Origin: Oribacterium asaccharolyticum ACB7
GTDB lineage: Bacteria; Bacillota; Clostridia; Lachnospirales; Lachnospiraceae
Assembly (NCBI RefSeq): GCF_000238075.1
Contig: NZ_JH414504.1
Coordinates: forward strand, 416,886-480,885
Direction of reading: 5' to 3'
Length of the DNA stretch: 64,000 bases
The notes under the pieces were generated by a model. That model saw only the letters and a list, made by a program, of their open reading frames with translations. It did no database searches and was not told the origin of the DNA. Shown piece by piece: positions 32,235 to 42,582 of this stretch; within the stretch, counting starts at the first letter, position 1; every line of letters begins with the position of its first letter. The position numbers and the translations under genes were made by a program.

Positions 32235-33149
32235 CTAGGAATTCGGGATTTCCAGCATAGATAGCAGCCGGGAAAAGCTGTCCTGACTATCCAAACAGGT
32301 ATCTATAAGCCAGCCCCTTTCGTTATGCCATTCGTTAAGACCCCGATAGTAAAAATTTTTCTTCTTATCTTCTATCAGGAAGGGAATAATGTTATGCCGT
32401 AAACATTCTTTTAAGATAATGAGTCTCCCCACCCTCCCATTTCCGTCTTGAAAAGGATGGATATATTCAAATTCGGCATGAAAGCTAATAATATCCTCAA
32501 TACTTACTTTTTCTATTGCATTATAGTTTTCCAAGAGCTTTTTTATCCTGCCGGCGACCTCGGAAGGCTTCGCTGTTTCTCTTCCCCCTACCATATTGGC
32601 ACGCTTTTTATAATCTCCCACCGAAAACCAGCTCAGAGTAGAATCTTTTGTATCATGCTTTAAGATATAGTGAATATGCTTTATGATTTCCTCGGAAAGC
32701 AGATCTTCAGCATGCTCAATAACATAGTCAATAGCACGGAAGTGGTGAACCGTTTCCAAAATATCGTCCACCGGAACACCATCCTGTGTGTCAATCGTAC
32801 TTGTCTCAAAAATCAATCGCGTTTGCTCTTCAGATAACTGACTCCCCTCGATGTGATTGGAATTATAGGTCATTCTAATCTGAAGCTCATGATACAGACC
32901 TCCCGGAAGCCTTGATTCCTTCTCCTCACGAAGAAGCTGTAAAATGGGATTTTCCACTACTTCCCTCATCAAATTTTCCGGTCGGGTTTTTAAATAGTTC
33001 GCAATCTTTTGTATACTTCGCTTGGACAGTTTTTCTCCCTTGGAAATCTTTGCAATAGTTCTTGACGAGATTCCAAGTTTCAGGGAAAGCTCTGTCTTAC
33101 CAATCCCTTTTTCCTTTAAAATCCGTTCTAAAGCATCATACGAAATCAT
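32235..33149 (-). CDS. HTH-Fic family protein (predicted AMP transferase)
   Basis: 304 residues. An XRE-like helix-turn-helix occupies about 1-60 (IGKTELSLKLGISSRTIAKI). Then comes an inhibitory motif of the S-x-x-x-E-G type at 97-102 (SNHIEG), and the Fic motif HPFQDGNGRVGR at 231-242 with catalytic His231. Fic enzymes usually attach AMP to proteins; the N-terminal inhibitory helix makes this a self-inhibited class II-type member. It is monocistronic. Three near-identical sites upstream suggest autoregulation by the HTH. The target is unknown. Confidence 0.9.
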   Translation of the reverse strand: MISYDALERILKEKGIGKTELSLKLGISSRTIAKISKGEKLSKRSIQKIANYLKTRPENLMREVVENPILQLLREEKESRLPGGLYHELQIRMTYNSNHIEGSQLSEEQTRLIFETSTIDTQDGVPVDDILETVHHFRAIDYVIEHAEDLLSEEIIKHIHYILKHDTKDSTLSWFSVGDYKKRANMVGGRETAKPSEVAGRIKKLLENYNAIEKVSIEDIISFHAEFEYIHPFQDGNGRVGRLIILKECLRHNIIPFLIEDKKKNFYYRGLNEWHNERGWLIDTCLDSQDSFSRLLSMLEIPNS

Positions 33150-33161
33150 ACTTTTCCTCCA

Positions 33162-33239
33162 TTATCTTTACTTATTTTACTAATTTCTTGTTAAAAAGTA
33201 AAGATAAAGAGATGTTTGAGCTTAAAAAGTAAAGATAAA
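33162..33239. promoter_or_regulatory. Three operator-like sites upstream of the Fic gene
   Basis: TTAAAAAGTAAAGATAAA occurs at 33191-33208 and again, identically, at 33222-33239, 31 bases apart (about three helical turns). An inverted, near-matching TTATCTTTACTTATTTT lies at 33162-33178, next to the ribosome site. The outermost copy also serves as the T-rich tail of the EF-G terminator. Confidence 0.7.
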
Positions 33240-33270
33240 CGGCATACCTTATTCTTGCAAGGCATGCCGT
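33239..33270 (-). terminator. Terminator after the EF-G-like gene
   Basis: On the - strand ACGGCATGCCTT (33270-33259) pairs with 33250-33239 (one G-T pair) around an eight-base loop, followed by TTTATCTTTACTTTTT. Confidence 0.85.
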
Positions 33271-33336
33271 TTCGTGATTCTTACTGTTTTTTGCTCAGAT
33301 AGTGAGCGGTATTTTGTCGCAATAGTATTTTTGCTT

Positions 33337-35436
33337 TTACTCTTCTGTCGCCGCTCTATCCTTCGCTTCTTGAATTACGATGTTTTGGATATCACCGGGC
33401 GCCTGCTCATAACGGTCAAATTCAAAGGAGAAGGATCCGGAGCCGCCTGTCATGGAGCGAAGGTCCGTGTTGTAAAGGTAAAGATTACTCATCGGAAGCT
33501 CCGCTTCAATGAGCTGCTTACCGCCATGTACGGCGTTCATACCAAGAATTCTTCCTCTTCTCTTCGTTAAGTCTCCCATGATGTCTCCCGTGTAGCTGTC
33601 GGGCACATTTACCGTAAGGCGGGCAATCGGCTCAAGAAGAACAGGATTTGCCTGCATAAAACCGTCCTTAAATGCCATGGAAGCTGCAGTCTTAAAGGCT
33701 TGCTCGGAGGAGTCTACCGGGTGGTAGGAACCGTCTAAGAGGACTGCCTGCACGCCCACAACCGGGTAACCGGCTAAGGGGCCCTTCTTGCAAGATTCCT
33801 GGATTCCCTTTTCTACAGCCGGGAAATAGTTCTTCGGAACGGCTCCGCCGAAAACCTGCTCCTTAAAGGTATAAGCCTGGTCATAGTCGAAGCTCGGAGA
33901 GAATTCCATGACTACATCACCGTACTGGCCGTGTCCACCGGACTGCTTCTTATACTTACCCTGTACCTTGGCGGTCTTCTTAATCGTCTCTCTATAAGCA
34001 AACTTCGGCTTAGTTAAGATAAGAGAAACATTGTAGCGATCCTTCAAACGCGCTGCCAGTACCTCAAGCTGCTGTTCTCCGATGCCGTATAGTAAGCTCT
34101 GTCTGTTTTCCGGATCTGCCTTTACCTTGAGGGTGCGATCCTCTTCCATCATCCTCTGAAGAGCTGTGGAGAGCTTATCCTCATCCGCCTTATTCTCCGC
34201 GGAATAAGCCATATAGGTATAGGGAGTGGAAATCTTCGGTGCATGATAAATAATTGGCGCATTACGAACCGCAATACTGTCTCCGGTCTCTGTAATACTC
34301 AGTTTTGCAACGGCACCCAAGTCTCCGCTTTTTAATTCCGGTACTTCAATTGGGGTATTTCCCCTTAAGATATACAGCTTACCGATTTTTTCAGTGGCCT
34401 CTTTGTTAACATTGTAAACCTCGGAGTTTGCCTTTAAAACACCGGTACAAATCTTAAATAAGGAGTATTTTCCAAGGAAGGGATCTGCAATGGTCTTCCA
34501 TACTCTTCCGCTGATGGTTGCTTCGTCATTATAGTGCGCTGTAAAATGCTCCCCTGTCGAGGCGTCCACTCCAATCGCTTCCAGTTCCTTCGGGGACGGG
34601 AAGTACTTATCGATAATCTGTAAAAGAACATTGAAACCCTGCACATGGATACCGGAACCCATCAGAATCGGGGCAATATTACACTGCTTTACATTTTCCC
34701 GTAAAGCGCTCTGAATTTCTTCCGTGGTAAATTCTTCTCCCGCAAAGTACTTCTCCATAAGCTCTTCGGAGCTTTCCGCTACGGCTTCCAGTAAGGAAGA
34801 ACGGGCAATATTCAAATGCTTCTCCACATAGTCGGGAATCGGGCAAGCCTCATATTCATTTAAATTGGTAAAACGGCGACCTGCCATCTTAACGACATTG
34901 ACAAAGCCGACAAATTTCTCATTTTCACGGATCGGTAACTGGAAAGGAGCCACGGACTTACCGAAGCGTTTCTCCAGATCCAAAACGAGCTGACGGAAGG
35001 AAGCCTTATCGTCATCCATATTGGTCACGAAGAACAGTCTCGGAAGATGATTCTCCTCGCAAAGCTCCCATGCCTTTACGGTACCGGGCTCAATACCGGC
35101 TTTGCCGTTTACTACGATAATAGCGGCATCGGCAGCGCTGACAGCTTCTTCAACCTCTCCTACGAAATCAAAATAACCCGGGGTATCCAGTATATTGATC
35201 TTTAAATCTCCATCTTCTCCCTTATATTCTATTGGAAGTAAGCTTGTGGAAATGGAAAACTTTCTCTTCTTTTCTTCCTTATCAAAGTCGGAAACTGTAT
35301 TGCCTTCGTCTACGCTGCCCAGTCTGTTTGTTACCTTGGTCACATAGCAAAGACACTCTGCTACAGTCGTTTTTCCGGCACTGCCGTGCCCTAAAAGAAC
35401 AACATTACGAATACTTCCGGTATCATAAACCTTCAT
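33337..35436 (-). CDS. Elongation factor G-like translational GTPase
   Basis: A 699-residue paralogue of EF-G. G1 is LLGHGSAGKTTVAE near residue 15, G3 DTPGYFDF, G4 FVTNMDDD. Domains II-V follow, with YRETIKK and GQYGDVV stretches typical of domain IV. It is of the type in Clostridia that lies apart from rpsL-rpsG-tuf, so I do not call it the main fusA. Roles proposed for such paralogues include ribosome recycling or rescue. It has its own terminator. TTGGAGGAAAGG precedes ATG 35436. Confidence 0.85.
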   Translation of the reverse strand: MKVYDTGSIRNVVLLGHGSAGKTTVAECLCYVTKVTNRLGSVDEGNTVSDFDKEEKKRKFSISTSLLPIEYKGEDGDLKINILDTPGYFDFVGEVEEAVSAADAAIIVVNGKAGIEPGTVKAWELCEENHLPRLFFVTNMDDDKASFRQLVLDLEKRFGKSVAPFQLPIRENEKFVGFVNVVKMAGRRFTNLNEYEACPIPDYVEKHLNIARSSLLEAVAESSEELMEKYFAGEEFTTEEIQSALRENVKQCNIAPILMGSGIHVQGFNVLLQIIDKYFPSPKELEAIGVDASTGEHFTAHYNDEATISGRVWKTIADPFLGKYSLFKICTGVLKANSEVYNVNKEATEKIGKLYILRGNTPIEVPELKSGDLGAVAKLSITETGDSIAVRNAPIIYHAPKISTPYTYMAYSAENKADEDKLSTALQRMMEEDRTLKVKADPENRQSLLYGIGEQQLEVLAARLKDRYNVSLILTKPKFAYRETIKKTAKVQGKYKKQSGGHGQYGDVVMEFSPSFDYDQAYTFKEQVFGGAVPKNYFPAVEKGIQESCKKGPLAGYPVVGVQAVLLDGSYHPVDSSEQAFKTAASMAFKDGFMQANPVLLEPIARLTVNVPDSYTGDIMGDLTKRRGRILGMNAVHGGKQLIEAELPMSNLYLYNTDLRSMTGGSGSFSFEFDRYEQAPGDIQNIVIQEAKDRAATEE

Positions 35437-35497
35437 AGAAACCTTTCCTCCAATCTTAGCTTCTTGTGAGAACCTATCCTATTCAGCCCTCTTTTGC

Positions 35498-35533
35498 AAC
35501 GAGAGTCTGAAGCGTTCCCACAGAAAACTCGTT
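35498..35533. repeat. AACGAG dyad element between polC and the EF-G-like gene (36 nt)
   Basis: AACGAG-N24-CTCGTT, 36 bases, with a less regular centre. It lies 62 bases upstream of the EF-G-like start. Confidence 0.65.
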
Positions 35534-35588
35534 GATAACAAAATGGATAGTCATATTGTATCGAAAAAGGGACAAAATTTCAATCTTC

Positions 35589-38500
35589 TTAGTCAAAAAG
35601 TGAGATTTGATTGGAGAGAGGAATTTCTCCGAGTAGGCCTAATTCATGGAATTTATCTGCAAATGCCTTCGGGCAATGTGTTCTTTGCACAAAATCATCC
35701 TTGGAAAGGTAGGGACCGTATTTTGCCCCTTCTTCCAGACCGAGGGCTACCGCCTCTCCGAGTCCCGCTATGCAGCTGAAGGACGGCATGATTTCTCCTT
35801 CTTCCGTTATCTGAAAATCCTTGGCCTTTGCCTTATAGATATCGAGTTTTGCAAAGCGAATGCCTCTGGCATACATTTCCTCACAGATTCGCATATCACG
35901 AAGACATAGATTTTCTGTCGCGGAAAGCTTATCCTTCTCCAGATACTCCTGCATATAGAAACGGAGCTTTTCCACCCCGAAGCACATTTTATCAAAATCA
36001 AAGCCGTCCGCACGCACGGAATAATATGCCGTGTAGTATTCTCGCGGATAGAAAACCTTACAGTAAGCTACACGGTAAGCCATCATGACATAGGCTGCGG
36101 CATGAGCCTTCGGGAACATGTACTTGATTTTCTTACAGGCATCGATATACCACTCCGGTACACCGTGGTCGCGCATGTCCTGACACCACTCCTCTTTTAA
36201 GGGCTTATGCTTTCTGGTGGCCTCCATGATCGTAAAGCTTTCGGAGGGATCCAAGCCCATATGCATTAGATAAACCATGATGTCGTCTCGACAGCAGATG
36301 GCATCACGAAGAGTCGTTATCCCGTTTAAAATCAGGTCCTGCGCATTGTTTAGATACACATCGGTACCGTGGGAAAGTCCGGAAATACGAATCAGGTCGG
36401 AAAGATACTGCGGCTTCGTATCCACTACCATTTGCATCGCAAAGCCGGTTCCGAACTCCGGTATTCCGAGACAACCGAGTTTTACCCCGTGAATGTCCTC
36501 CGGCTTAATCCCGAGAATTTCCGTAGATTGGAACAAGGACATGACTTCTTTAGAATCCAAGGGGATGTCTTTTACAGGGTCAAGCCCGGTTAAGTCCTGC
36601 AGCTTTCTTATCATGGTCGGATCATCATGCCCGAGAATATCGAGCTTTAAGAGGTTATGGTCAATCTTATGATAGTCAAAGTGAGTGGTAATAATCGGGC
36701 TTTCCACATCATTTGCGGGGTGTTGTACCGGAGTAAAGGTATTAATGTCCTCTCCGTGGGGAAGTACCACAATGCCTCCGGGATGCTGCCCTGTGGTTCT
36801 TCGGATTCCGGTCAGCCCCTGCACAAGGCGATCTATCTCCGCATTTCGCTTTTGTTCTCCTCGTTCTTCATAGTAATTCTTGATCATCCCGTAAGCGGTC
36901 TTTTCGGCAAGGGTACCGATTGTCCCTGCTTTAAAGGTATTTTCCTCACCGAAAATCGTTCCGGTGTAGGCATGCGCTTTCGCCTGGTACTCTCCCGAGA
37001 AGTTTAAGTCGATATCCGGCTCCTTATCTCCGTCAAAACCGAGGAAGGTTTCAAAGGGAATGTCGAAGCCTAAACGGTCAAGTTCCGCGCCGCAGTGCGG
37101 ACATTTTTTAGGCGGCATATCGTAACCTGCCATACCCGAATAAGACTTTACCTCTTCCGAGTCAAAGTCCGTATAATAGCAGTTAGGGCAGATGTAGTGC
37201 GGGGGTAAGGGATTTACCTCGGTAATGCGGGACATGGTCGCCGCAAAGGAAGATCCTACCGAACCACGGGAGCCTACCAGATAGCCGTCCGCATTGGACT
37301 GATCCACGAGCTTCTGTGCGATGATATACATTACGGAGTACCCGTTGGAAATAATGGAGTTCAGTTCTTTCTCCAAGCGATTTGCCACGATTTCCGGAAG
37401 CGCGGGACCGTAGATTTTATGCGCTGTTTCATAGCAGATTTCCCGCAAGTTTTCATCGGAGTTCGGAATCACGGGCGGACACTTGTCCGGACGCACCGGC
37501 TTAATCCTTTCGCATTGTTTTAAAATGTATAGAGGATTATCAATCACAACTTTTTTCTTGGTATTTTCATCAAGATAGGAAAACTCCGAAAGCATCTCTT
37601 CCGTACTTCTAAAATAAAGGAAGGTATCCCCCTCCTCTTCCGTCATTCCCTTCGTGGCGAGGATGATTTTTCGGAAAATGTCTTCCTCTTTGTCCGTATA
37701 ATGGGCATCGGAAGTTGCGCAAACCGGCTTTCCGAGCTGTTCTCCGAGGGAAATAATCTTCTTATTATACTGGATCAAATCTTCTTCCGTCTCCGCACTG
37801 TACTTATCGGAAGAAAGCATATAGCGGTTATTTCCCAGAGGCTGTACCTCCAGATAGTCATAGAAGGACGCAATCGCGAGAAGCTGCTGATCGTCCATAC
37901 CGCGAATCAGAGCCTGAAAAAGCTCTCCGTTTGAGCAGGCGGAGCCGATAATCAGTCCTTCTCTGTACTTTTTCAGAAGAGACTTCGGAATACGGGGGTG
38001 CTTTGCAAAGTATTTTAAATGCGACTCGGAAATCAGTCGATAGAGATTGATTCGCCCAAGGTCATTTTTGGCAAGCAAAATAATATGATAGGTAGGAAGC
38101 TTTCTGACCTTTCCCACGGTGTCCATATCGAGGCTGTCTATTTGCCCTAAGGACTGCACACCTCTTTTTTCAAGCATCTCCAATTCTTTCAGGTAAATGC
38201 GGGCGGTTGCCTCCGCATCGTCTACCGCCCTGTGGTGATGCAAAAGTTCGATCTTTAATTCCTTCGCAACGGTGTCCAATTTAAAACGATGGAGCTTCGG
38301 AAGAAGGAGTCTTGACAAAGCCACCGTATCGAGTACCGGTCGTTTAAAAGGAATGCCGAGTGCCTTCGCCTTATTTTCCACGAAGTTATAGTCAAATTCC
38401 GCATTGTGTGCGACCAGAATACTGTCTCCGACAAATTCCAGAAACTTCGGAAGCACGACTTCAATGCCGTCCGCATCCATAACCATAGAGTCATCTATCG

Positions 38501-40178
38501 AAGTAAGCTGGGTAATGCGATACGGAATCGGAACACGAGGATTCACAAAAAGATCCATGCGGTCCACGATTTTTCCGTCTTCCAGTTTTACCGCACCGAT
38601 TTCGATGATATGGTTTTTCTTCGGATCAAAGCCGGTCGTCTCCAGGTCAAAAACTACGGTACTGCAGGATAAAGGAAGGTCCTCGAAAAGATTTTTTATC
38701 ACGCTATCCAGGTCATTTACGAGATACCCTTCCATGCCGTAGATTATCTGCAGCTCGTCTTCCTTTCCGAGCTTTTTTAAGTGTGCCATGGCATCCGGGA
38801 AGGACTGTGCTACGCCATGGTCGGTAATGGCAAGAGCCGGCATACCGAATTCCAGAGCTCTGTTAATATACTCTTCTATATCGGAAACCCCGTCCATATC
38901 GGACATTTTAGTATGAAGATGCAGCTCCACGCGCTTTTCTTTCGCATTGTCCACACGCTTTGCCCGAACAAAATCAGACATTTTAATGCCAAATACACGG
39001 GAAAGCTCCAGTTCCTTGTCGTACTGGTCGTATTCGATATTCCCTTTTACGGTTATAGTTTTTCCGACCTGTAAAAAAGATCTCGCATTGTCCAGATTTT
39101 CTTCTTCCACGAAGATTTTAGAGGCGATGGAGTCGGTATCATCCGTAAAGGAAAAGGTGAAGATGACCATACCGGATTTTCTGGTAGGCCGTTCATCCAC
39201 ATGAAGAATAATCCCCTGCAATGCGACGGTTCCGGAGAATTCTCCAACCGAAGAAATCGGCACAATTTCGTCCTGGAAATCTCTGCCGTAATAAACCTCT
39301 TCTTTGTCACTTCTCTTAAAAGGACCTCTACTTCCGAAGCTCCTTTTAAAAGTAGAATCATTATTTTTCTCTTTGAAATCTTTTTTTTCTTTAAATTCTT
39401 TTTGCTCTTTTATCTCTTGCTTTCCGTCTTTCGATTTACCCTCTTCTTTACGCTCTCCCTTACTCTCTTCTTTTCCTTCCTCTTTAGTCTTTCCAAGGCT
39501 TTTTTCCGGTCTTTCCTTATTTACCGCTGTCTTGCCGCCGGCTTCACTCTTATCATCGCTATGCCGGTCGGCGTTTTCCGCTTGCTTTTCTCCCCCGATT
39601 GACTCGAACTTTTCCTTTTCTTCCCTATATTCACGTCTCTCATCCTCTTCAAACTCTTTTTCTTCCGCTTTATTCAACTCGGGACTATAGCCAATGGAGA
39701 AATGCAGGATAATCCCACAACGCTCATGTACTATTTTCTCAACAACCCGGATACATTCTTCCTCTTCCTTTTGAAAAAGGGCAATTTCCGGTAGCAAAAG
39801 AGCTAGAGTGGACTCGTCTTCCCACTCTAGCTTTCCTTTTGTAAACATTTGATGGAGCACAATGTTTTTTTCTTTTAACTCATCCAAAAGGGAGTCTTCA
39901 TAACGCTCAAAAAGAATCTTCGCATTGTACTGGGAAGAAAGATGAAAGCTTTCGTGAATTTCTATCTGAATTTTCTTCCCCGAAAACACCTGCTTTTGAA
40001 TGAGCTCTTCCATGGCATGGAGTTCATTTTTTTTAAGCAAATGGTCGCTATGCAGGTAGATTTTCATCTTCGTGCGATCCCGGCTTAACGTAATGCGACT
40101 GATTTCCGTCGTCATGAAGAGTGTTTCTAAGTCTTTGTTTCCCTTTAATTCTTGAAATACTTGAAAAAAGGTTTTCAT
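35589..40178 (-). CDS. polC: DNA polymerase III PolC
   Basis: Gram-positive replicative polymerase, 1,529 residues. In order: N-terminal domains, OB fold (GTVALQGIILHVDERPTR), PHP domain split around a 3'-5' exonuclease (VFDLETTGFDPKKNHIIEIG), a Zn-binding CPNC...CPHC pair, and the palm with PDIDLNFSGEYQ. Between the first domain and the OB fold is a roughly 130-residue Lys/Glu-rich low-complexity insert (about 165-300) making it longer than the usual 1,440. It overlaps ispG by four bases. Confidence 0.97.
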   Translation of the reverse strand: MKTFFQVFQELKGNKDLETLFMTTEISRITLSRDRTKMKIYLHSDHLLKKNELHAMEELIQKQVFSGKKIQIEIHESFHLSSQYNAKILFERYEDSLLDELKEKNIVLHQMFTKGKLEWEDESTLALLLPEIALFQKEEEECIRVVEKIVHERCGIILHFSIGYSPELNKAEEKEFEEDERREYREEKEKFESIGGEKQAENADRHSDDKSEAGGKTAVNKERPEKSLGKTKEEGKEESKGERKEEGKSKDGKQEIKEQKEFKEKKDFKEKNNDSTFKRSFGSRGPFKRSDKEEVYYGRDFQDEIVPISSVGEFSGTVALQGIILHVDERPTRKSGMVIFTFSFTDDTDSIASKIFVEEENLDNARSFLQVGKTITVKGNIEYDQYDKELELSRVFGIKMSDFVRAKRVDNAKEKRVELHLHTKMSDMDGVSDIEEYINRALEFGMPALAITDHGVAQSFPDAMAHLKKLGKEDELQIIYGMEGYLVNDLDSVIKNLFEDLPLSCSTVVFDLETTGFDPKKNHIIEIGAVKLEDGKIVDRMDLFVNPRVPIPYRITQLTSIDDSMVMDADGIEVVLPKFLEFVGDSILVAHNAEFDYNFVENKAKALGIPFKRPVLDTVALSRLLLPKLHRFKLDTVAKELKIELLHHHRAVDDAEATARIYLKELEMLEKRGVQSLGQIDSLDMDTVGKVRKLPTYHIILLAKNDLGRINLYRLISESHLKYFAKHPRIPKSLLKKYREGLIIGSACSNGELFQALIRGMDDQQLLAIASFYDYLEVQPLGNNRYMLSSDKYSAETEEDLIQYNKKIISLGEQLGKPVCATSDAHYTDKEEDIFRKIILATKGMTEEEGDTFLYFRSTEEMLSEFSYLDENTKKKVVIDNPLYILKQCERIKPVRPDKCPPVIPNSDENLREICYETAHKIYGPALPEIVANRLEKELNSIISNGYSVMYIIAQKLVDQSNADGYLVGSRGSVGSSFAATMSRITEVNPLPPHYICPNCYYTDFDSEEVKSYSGMAGYDMPPKKCPHCGAELDRLGFDIPFETFLGFDGDKEPDIDLNFSGEYQAKAHAYTGTIFGEENTFKAGTIGTLAEKTAYGMIKNYYEERGEQKRNAEIDRLVQGLTGIRRTTGQHPGGIVVLPHGEDINTFTPVQHPANDVESPIITTHFDYHKIDHNLLKLDILGHDDPTMIRKLQDLTGLDPVKDIPLDSKEVMSLFQSTEILGIKPEDIHGVKLGCLGIPEFGTGFAMQMVVDTKPQYLSDLIRISGLSHGTDVYLNNAQDLILNGITTLRDAICCRDDIMVYLMHMGLDPSESFTIMEATRKHKPLKEEWCQDMRDHGVPEWYIDACKKIKYMFPKAHAAAYVMMAYRVAYCKVFYPREYYTAYYSVRADGFDFDKMCFGVEKLRFYMQEYLEKDKLSATENLCLRDMRICEEMYARGIRFAKLDIYKAKAKDFQITEEGEIMPSFSCIAGLGEAVALGLEEGAKYGPYLSKDDFVQRTHCPKAFADKFHELGLLGEIPLSNQISLFD

Positions 40179-41266
40179 GAATACTTTTCAATTTCCTCTC
40201 GTAATGCGCTTAGTAAGTCTTCTTCCTTAACCTTTCGGATGATTTCTCCCTTTTTAAAGAGCATGCCGACACCCTTTCCTCCGGCAATGCCGAGGTCCGC
40301 CTCTCTTGCCTCTCCGGGGCCGTTTACTACGCAGCCCATTACGGCAATCTTTAAGGACTTATCGGGATAGGAAAAGGCAATCTTCTCCACTTCTTTTGCA
40401 AGGGAAATAAGGTCAATATCCGTTCTTCCGCAGGTGGGACAGGATACCACGGAAACAGCTTTTTTACGCAGTCCGAGCGTTTCCAAAATCAGCTGTCCGC
40501 TTCGGATTTCTTCTACGGGATCCGCGGAAAGACTGACCCGAACGGTATCTCCGATTCCCTCATTTAAGATAAGAGCCAGACCCATGGCGGACTTGATATT
40601 GCCGGACCAGACGGTGCCCGCCTCGGTAATCCCGATATGCAAGGGAAGCTCACATTTCTCCGCTACAATCTTATGCGCATGATACGCCATTAAAACATCG
40701 GAGGACTTAATGGAAAGGACAAGATTATGATAGCCCATATTTTCCACAAGTTCGACATTTTTAAGAGCGGACTCGGCAAGGCCTTCCGCAGTCACTCTTC
40801 CATTGTACTTCTCTAAAATTTCCTTTTCCAAGGAACCGGAATTTACGCCGATACGAATGGGAATATTCCTTTCCTTTGCGCAATCTACAACTGCCTTTAC
40901 TTTATCGGAGGAGCCGATATTTCCGGGATTGATACGGATTTTATCGGCTCCATTTTCCATGGCGAGTATGGCTAAGCGGTAGTCAAAGTGAATATCCGCA
41001 ACCATAGGAAGGGGAGATTCTTCTCGAATCTTCCCGAAAGCCAGTGCTGCTTCCTTTGTGGGAACCGTTAAACGCACTAAATCCGCACCGGCAATCTTTA
41101 AAGCGCGAATCTGAGAAAGACTCCCCTCTATATCTTCTGTCTTGGTATTGCACATCGACTGCAATACAACAGGATTCCCTCCTCCGATTTTTAAGGGAAG
41201 GGAGGGATAAATTCCGTTTTCTTTTTTACCGAGTTCAACTACTCTGGTTTCCGTTCGTTTTATCAT
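40175..41266 (-). CDS. ispG: 4-hydroxy-3-methylbut-2-enyl diphosphate synthase
   Basis: IspG (GcpE), 363 residues, is the [4Fe-4S] enzyme making HMBPP in the MEP isoprenoid pathway. Cys ligands are in VVSCPTCGRTD and VMGCVVNGPGEA. It belongs with dxr, rseP and uppS in the same cluster, so isoprenoid and undecaprenyl synthesis are grouped. The start follows the rseP stop by 42 bases. Confidence 0.96.
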   Translation of the reverse strand: MIKRTETRVVELGKKENGIYPSLPLKIGGGNPVVLQSMCNTKTEDIEGSLSQIRALKIAGADLVRLTVPTKEAALAFGKIREESPLPMVADIHFDYRLAILAMENGADKIRINPGNIGSSDKVKAVVDCAKERNIPIRIGVNSGSLEKEILEKYNGRVTAEGLAESALKNVELVENMGYHNLVLSIKSSDVLMAYHAHKIVAEKCELPLHIGITEAGTVWSGNIKSAMGLALILNEGIGDTVRVSLSADPVEEIRSGQLILETLGLRKKAVSVVSCPTCGRTDIDLISLAKEVEKIAFSYPDKSLKIAVMGCVVNGPGEAREADLGIAGGKGVGMLFKKGEIIRKVKEEDLLSALREEIEKYS

Positions 41267-41308
41267 TGTTTTTTCCTTTTTTGCCGGATTATTTTAAAAT
41301 CATGCAGA

Positions 41309-42481
41309 TTAGTTTAACAACTTGGAATACACTCCTGTAAACAAGTTGAATACATCGTTAAAGACAATTGCCACCATGAGAAGTAGTAAAATAGCCATTC
41401 CTACAGTGTTGATTCTCTCTTCCCACTTCGGGTTTAAACGCTTTCGAAGAAGCATTTCGAGAAGAATAAAGAGGAGTCTTCCGCCATCCAGCGCCGGAAT
41501 CGGCAGTAAATTCATAATCCCGAGGTTTACACTAAGCATAAGAGAAAGGTTCATTAAAACCAATATCGTTAGGCGAAGACCTCCGGAGCTGGACTGCTGT
41601 ACCGCACCGCCAATCACGGCCACGGTTCCTACCGGCCCCATCACATCCTGTCTGGAAACCTTTCCTCTTAGAATCATCGCGAGGCTGTCAAAGACAATTC
41701 GCGCATTAAAGCGGAATTCGTAGTAGCTGTATTCTAAAACTTGAAATAGATTTTTTGCACTTACTCTTCCGTTCTTTAATTGTACGCCGAGACGATATCT
41801 TCCACTCTCCGGATCCCGATAAGGGCTAAAGGTAAAGCTCTCTTTCTTTCCGTCTCGAAGCACGATAAGTTTGATATCCCCTTTCTGAAAGTCCTCCTGG
41901 TGAAGCTCAAGAAAAATCGACAGCTCCTGCAAGGTGGCAAGGGAGCGTTTACTTCCGTCAGCAAAGGCAATAGCTACAATTCTATCTCCATCTTGTAAAC
42001 CGCTTTCCATAGCCGGCGTCTCTACAGTAGAGGAGGCTCCGATAATCGGAAATTCCGTACCGATATTTACCGTAAGAATAATGGCCAAGAGAAAGGCCAA
42101 AAGAAAGTTATGCCATACACCGCCAAAGCAGATAATAAATCTTTGCCAGGCGGGTTTCTTCTCGAAGCTGTATTTTTCCAAGTCTTCCTTGGAAAAAACT
42201 ACGCCGTCAAAGTCCAGGACATCTTCCTCTTCTTCCCCTTTCGCTGTCGAAAAATCACCGCTTCCGGCGGCATCCTCTCCGAGCATCGCGCAGCTTCCGC
42301 CTAAGGGGAGAAGTTTCAAACTGTATCTTGTGTTATGGAAGACGCCGGAAAGAATCCGAGGCCCCATTCCGATAGAAAACTCCAAAACACCGACTTTAAA
42401 AAATTTCGCCGCCAAAAAGTGGCCTAATTCATGAAAAAAAACCAAAAACGATAAGGCAAGTAACGCCAAAACAATACTCAA
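41309..42481 (-). CDS. rseP: RseP/RasP-type site-2 protease
   Basis: A 390-residue membrane metalloprotease that cleaves anti-sigma factors and leftover signal peptides in the membrane. The zinc motif FHELGH is at residues 16-21 in the first membrane segment, a PDZ domain occupies the middle and NLLPIPALDGGRLLF holds the third metal ligand. An acidic loop (EEEEDVLDFDG) is inserted after the first segment. It sits between dxr and ispG as in other Firmicutes. Confidence 0.95.
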   Translation of the reverse strand: MSIVLALLALSFLVFFHELGHFLAAKFFKVGVLEFSIGMGPRILSGVFHNTRYSLKLLPLGGSCAMLGEDAAGSGDFSTAKGEEEEDVLDFDGVVFSKEDLEKYSFEKKPAWQRFIICFGGVWHNFLLAFLLAIILTVNIGTEFPIIGASSTVETPAMESGLQDGDRIVAIAFADGSKRSLATLQELSIFLELHQEDFQKGDIKLIVLRDGKKESFTFSPYRDPESGRYRLGVQLKNGRVSAKNLFQVLEYSYYEFRFNARIVFDSLAMILRGKVSRQDVMGPVGTVAVIGGAVQQSSSGGLRLTILVLMNLSLMLSVNLGIMNLLPIPALDGGRLLFILLEMLLRKRLNPKWEERINTVGMAILLLLMVAIVFNDVFNLFTGVYSKLLN

Positions 42482-42582
42482 AATTACTCCTTTACTTGTT
42501 TAAATCATTAATCTCTATACTATCTTGTATTAAAATCTAAAATCAGTTTCAATATAAGCCTTCATTGGCTTTCTCCTAAGAT

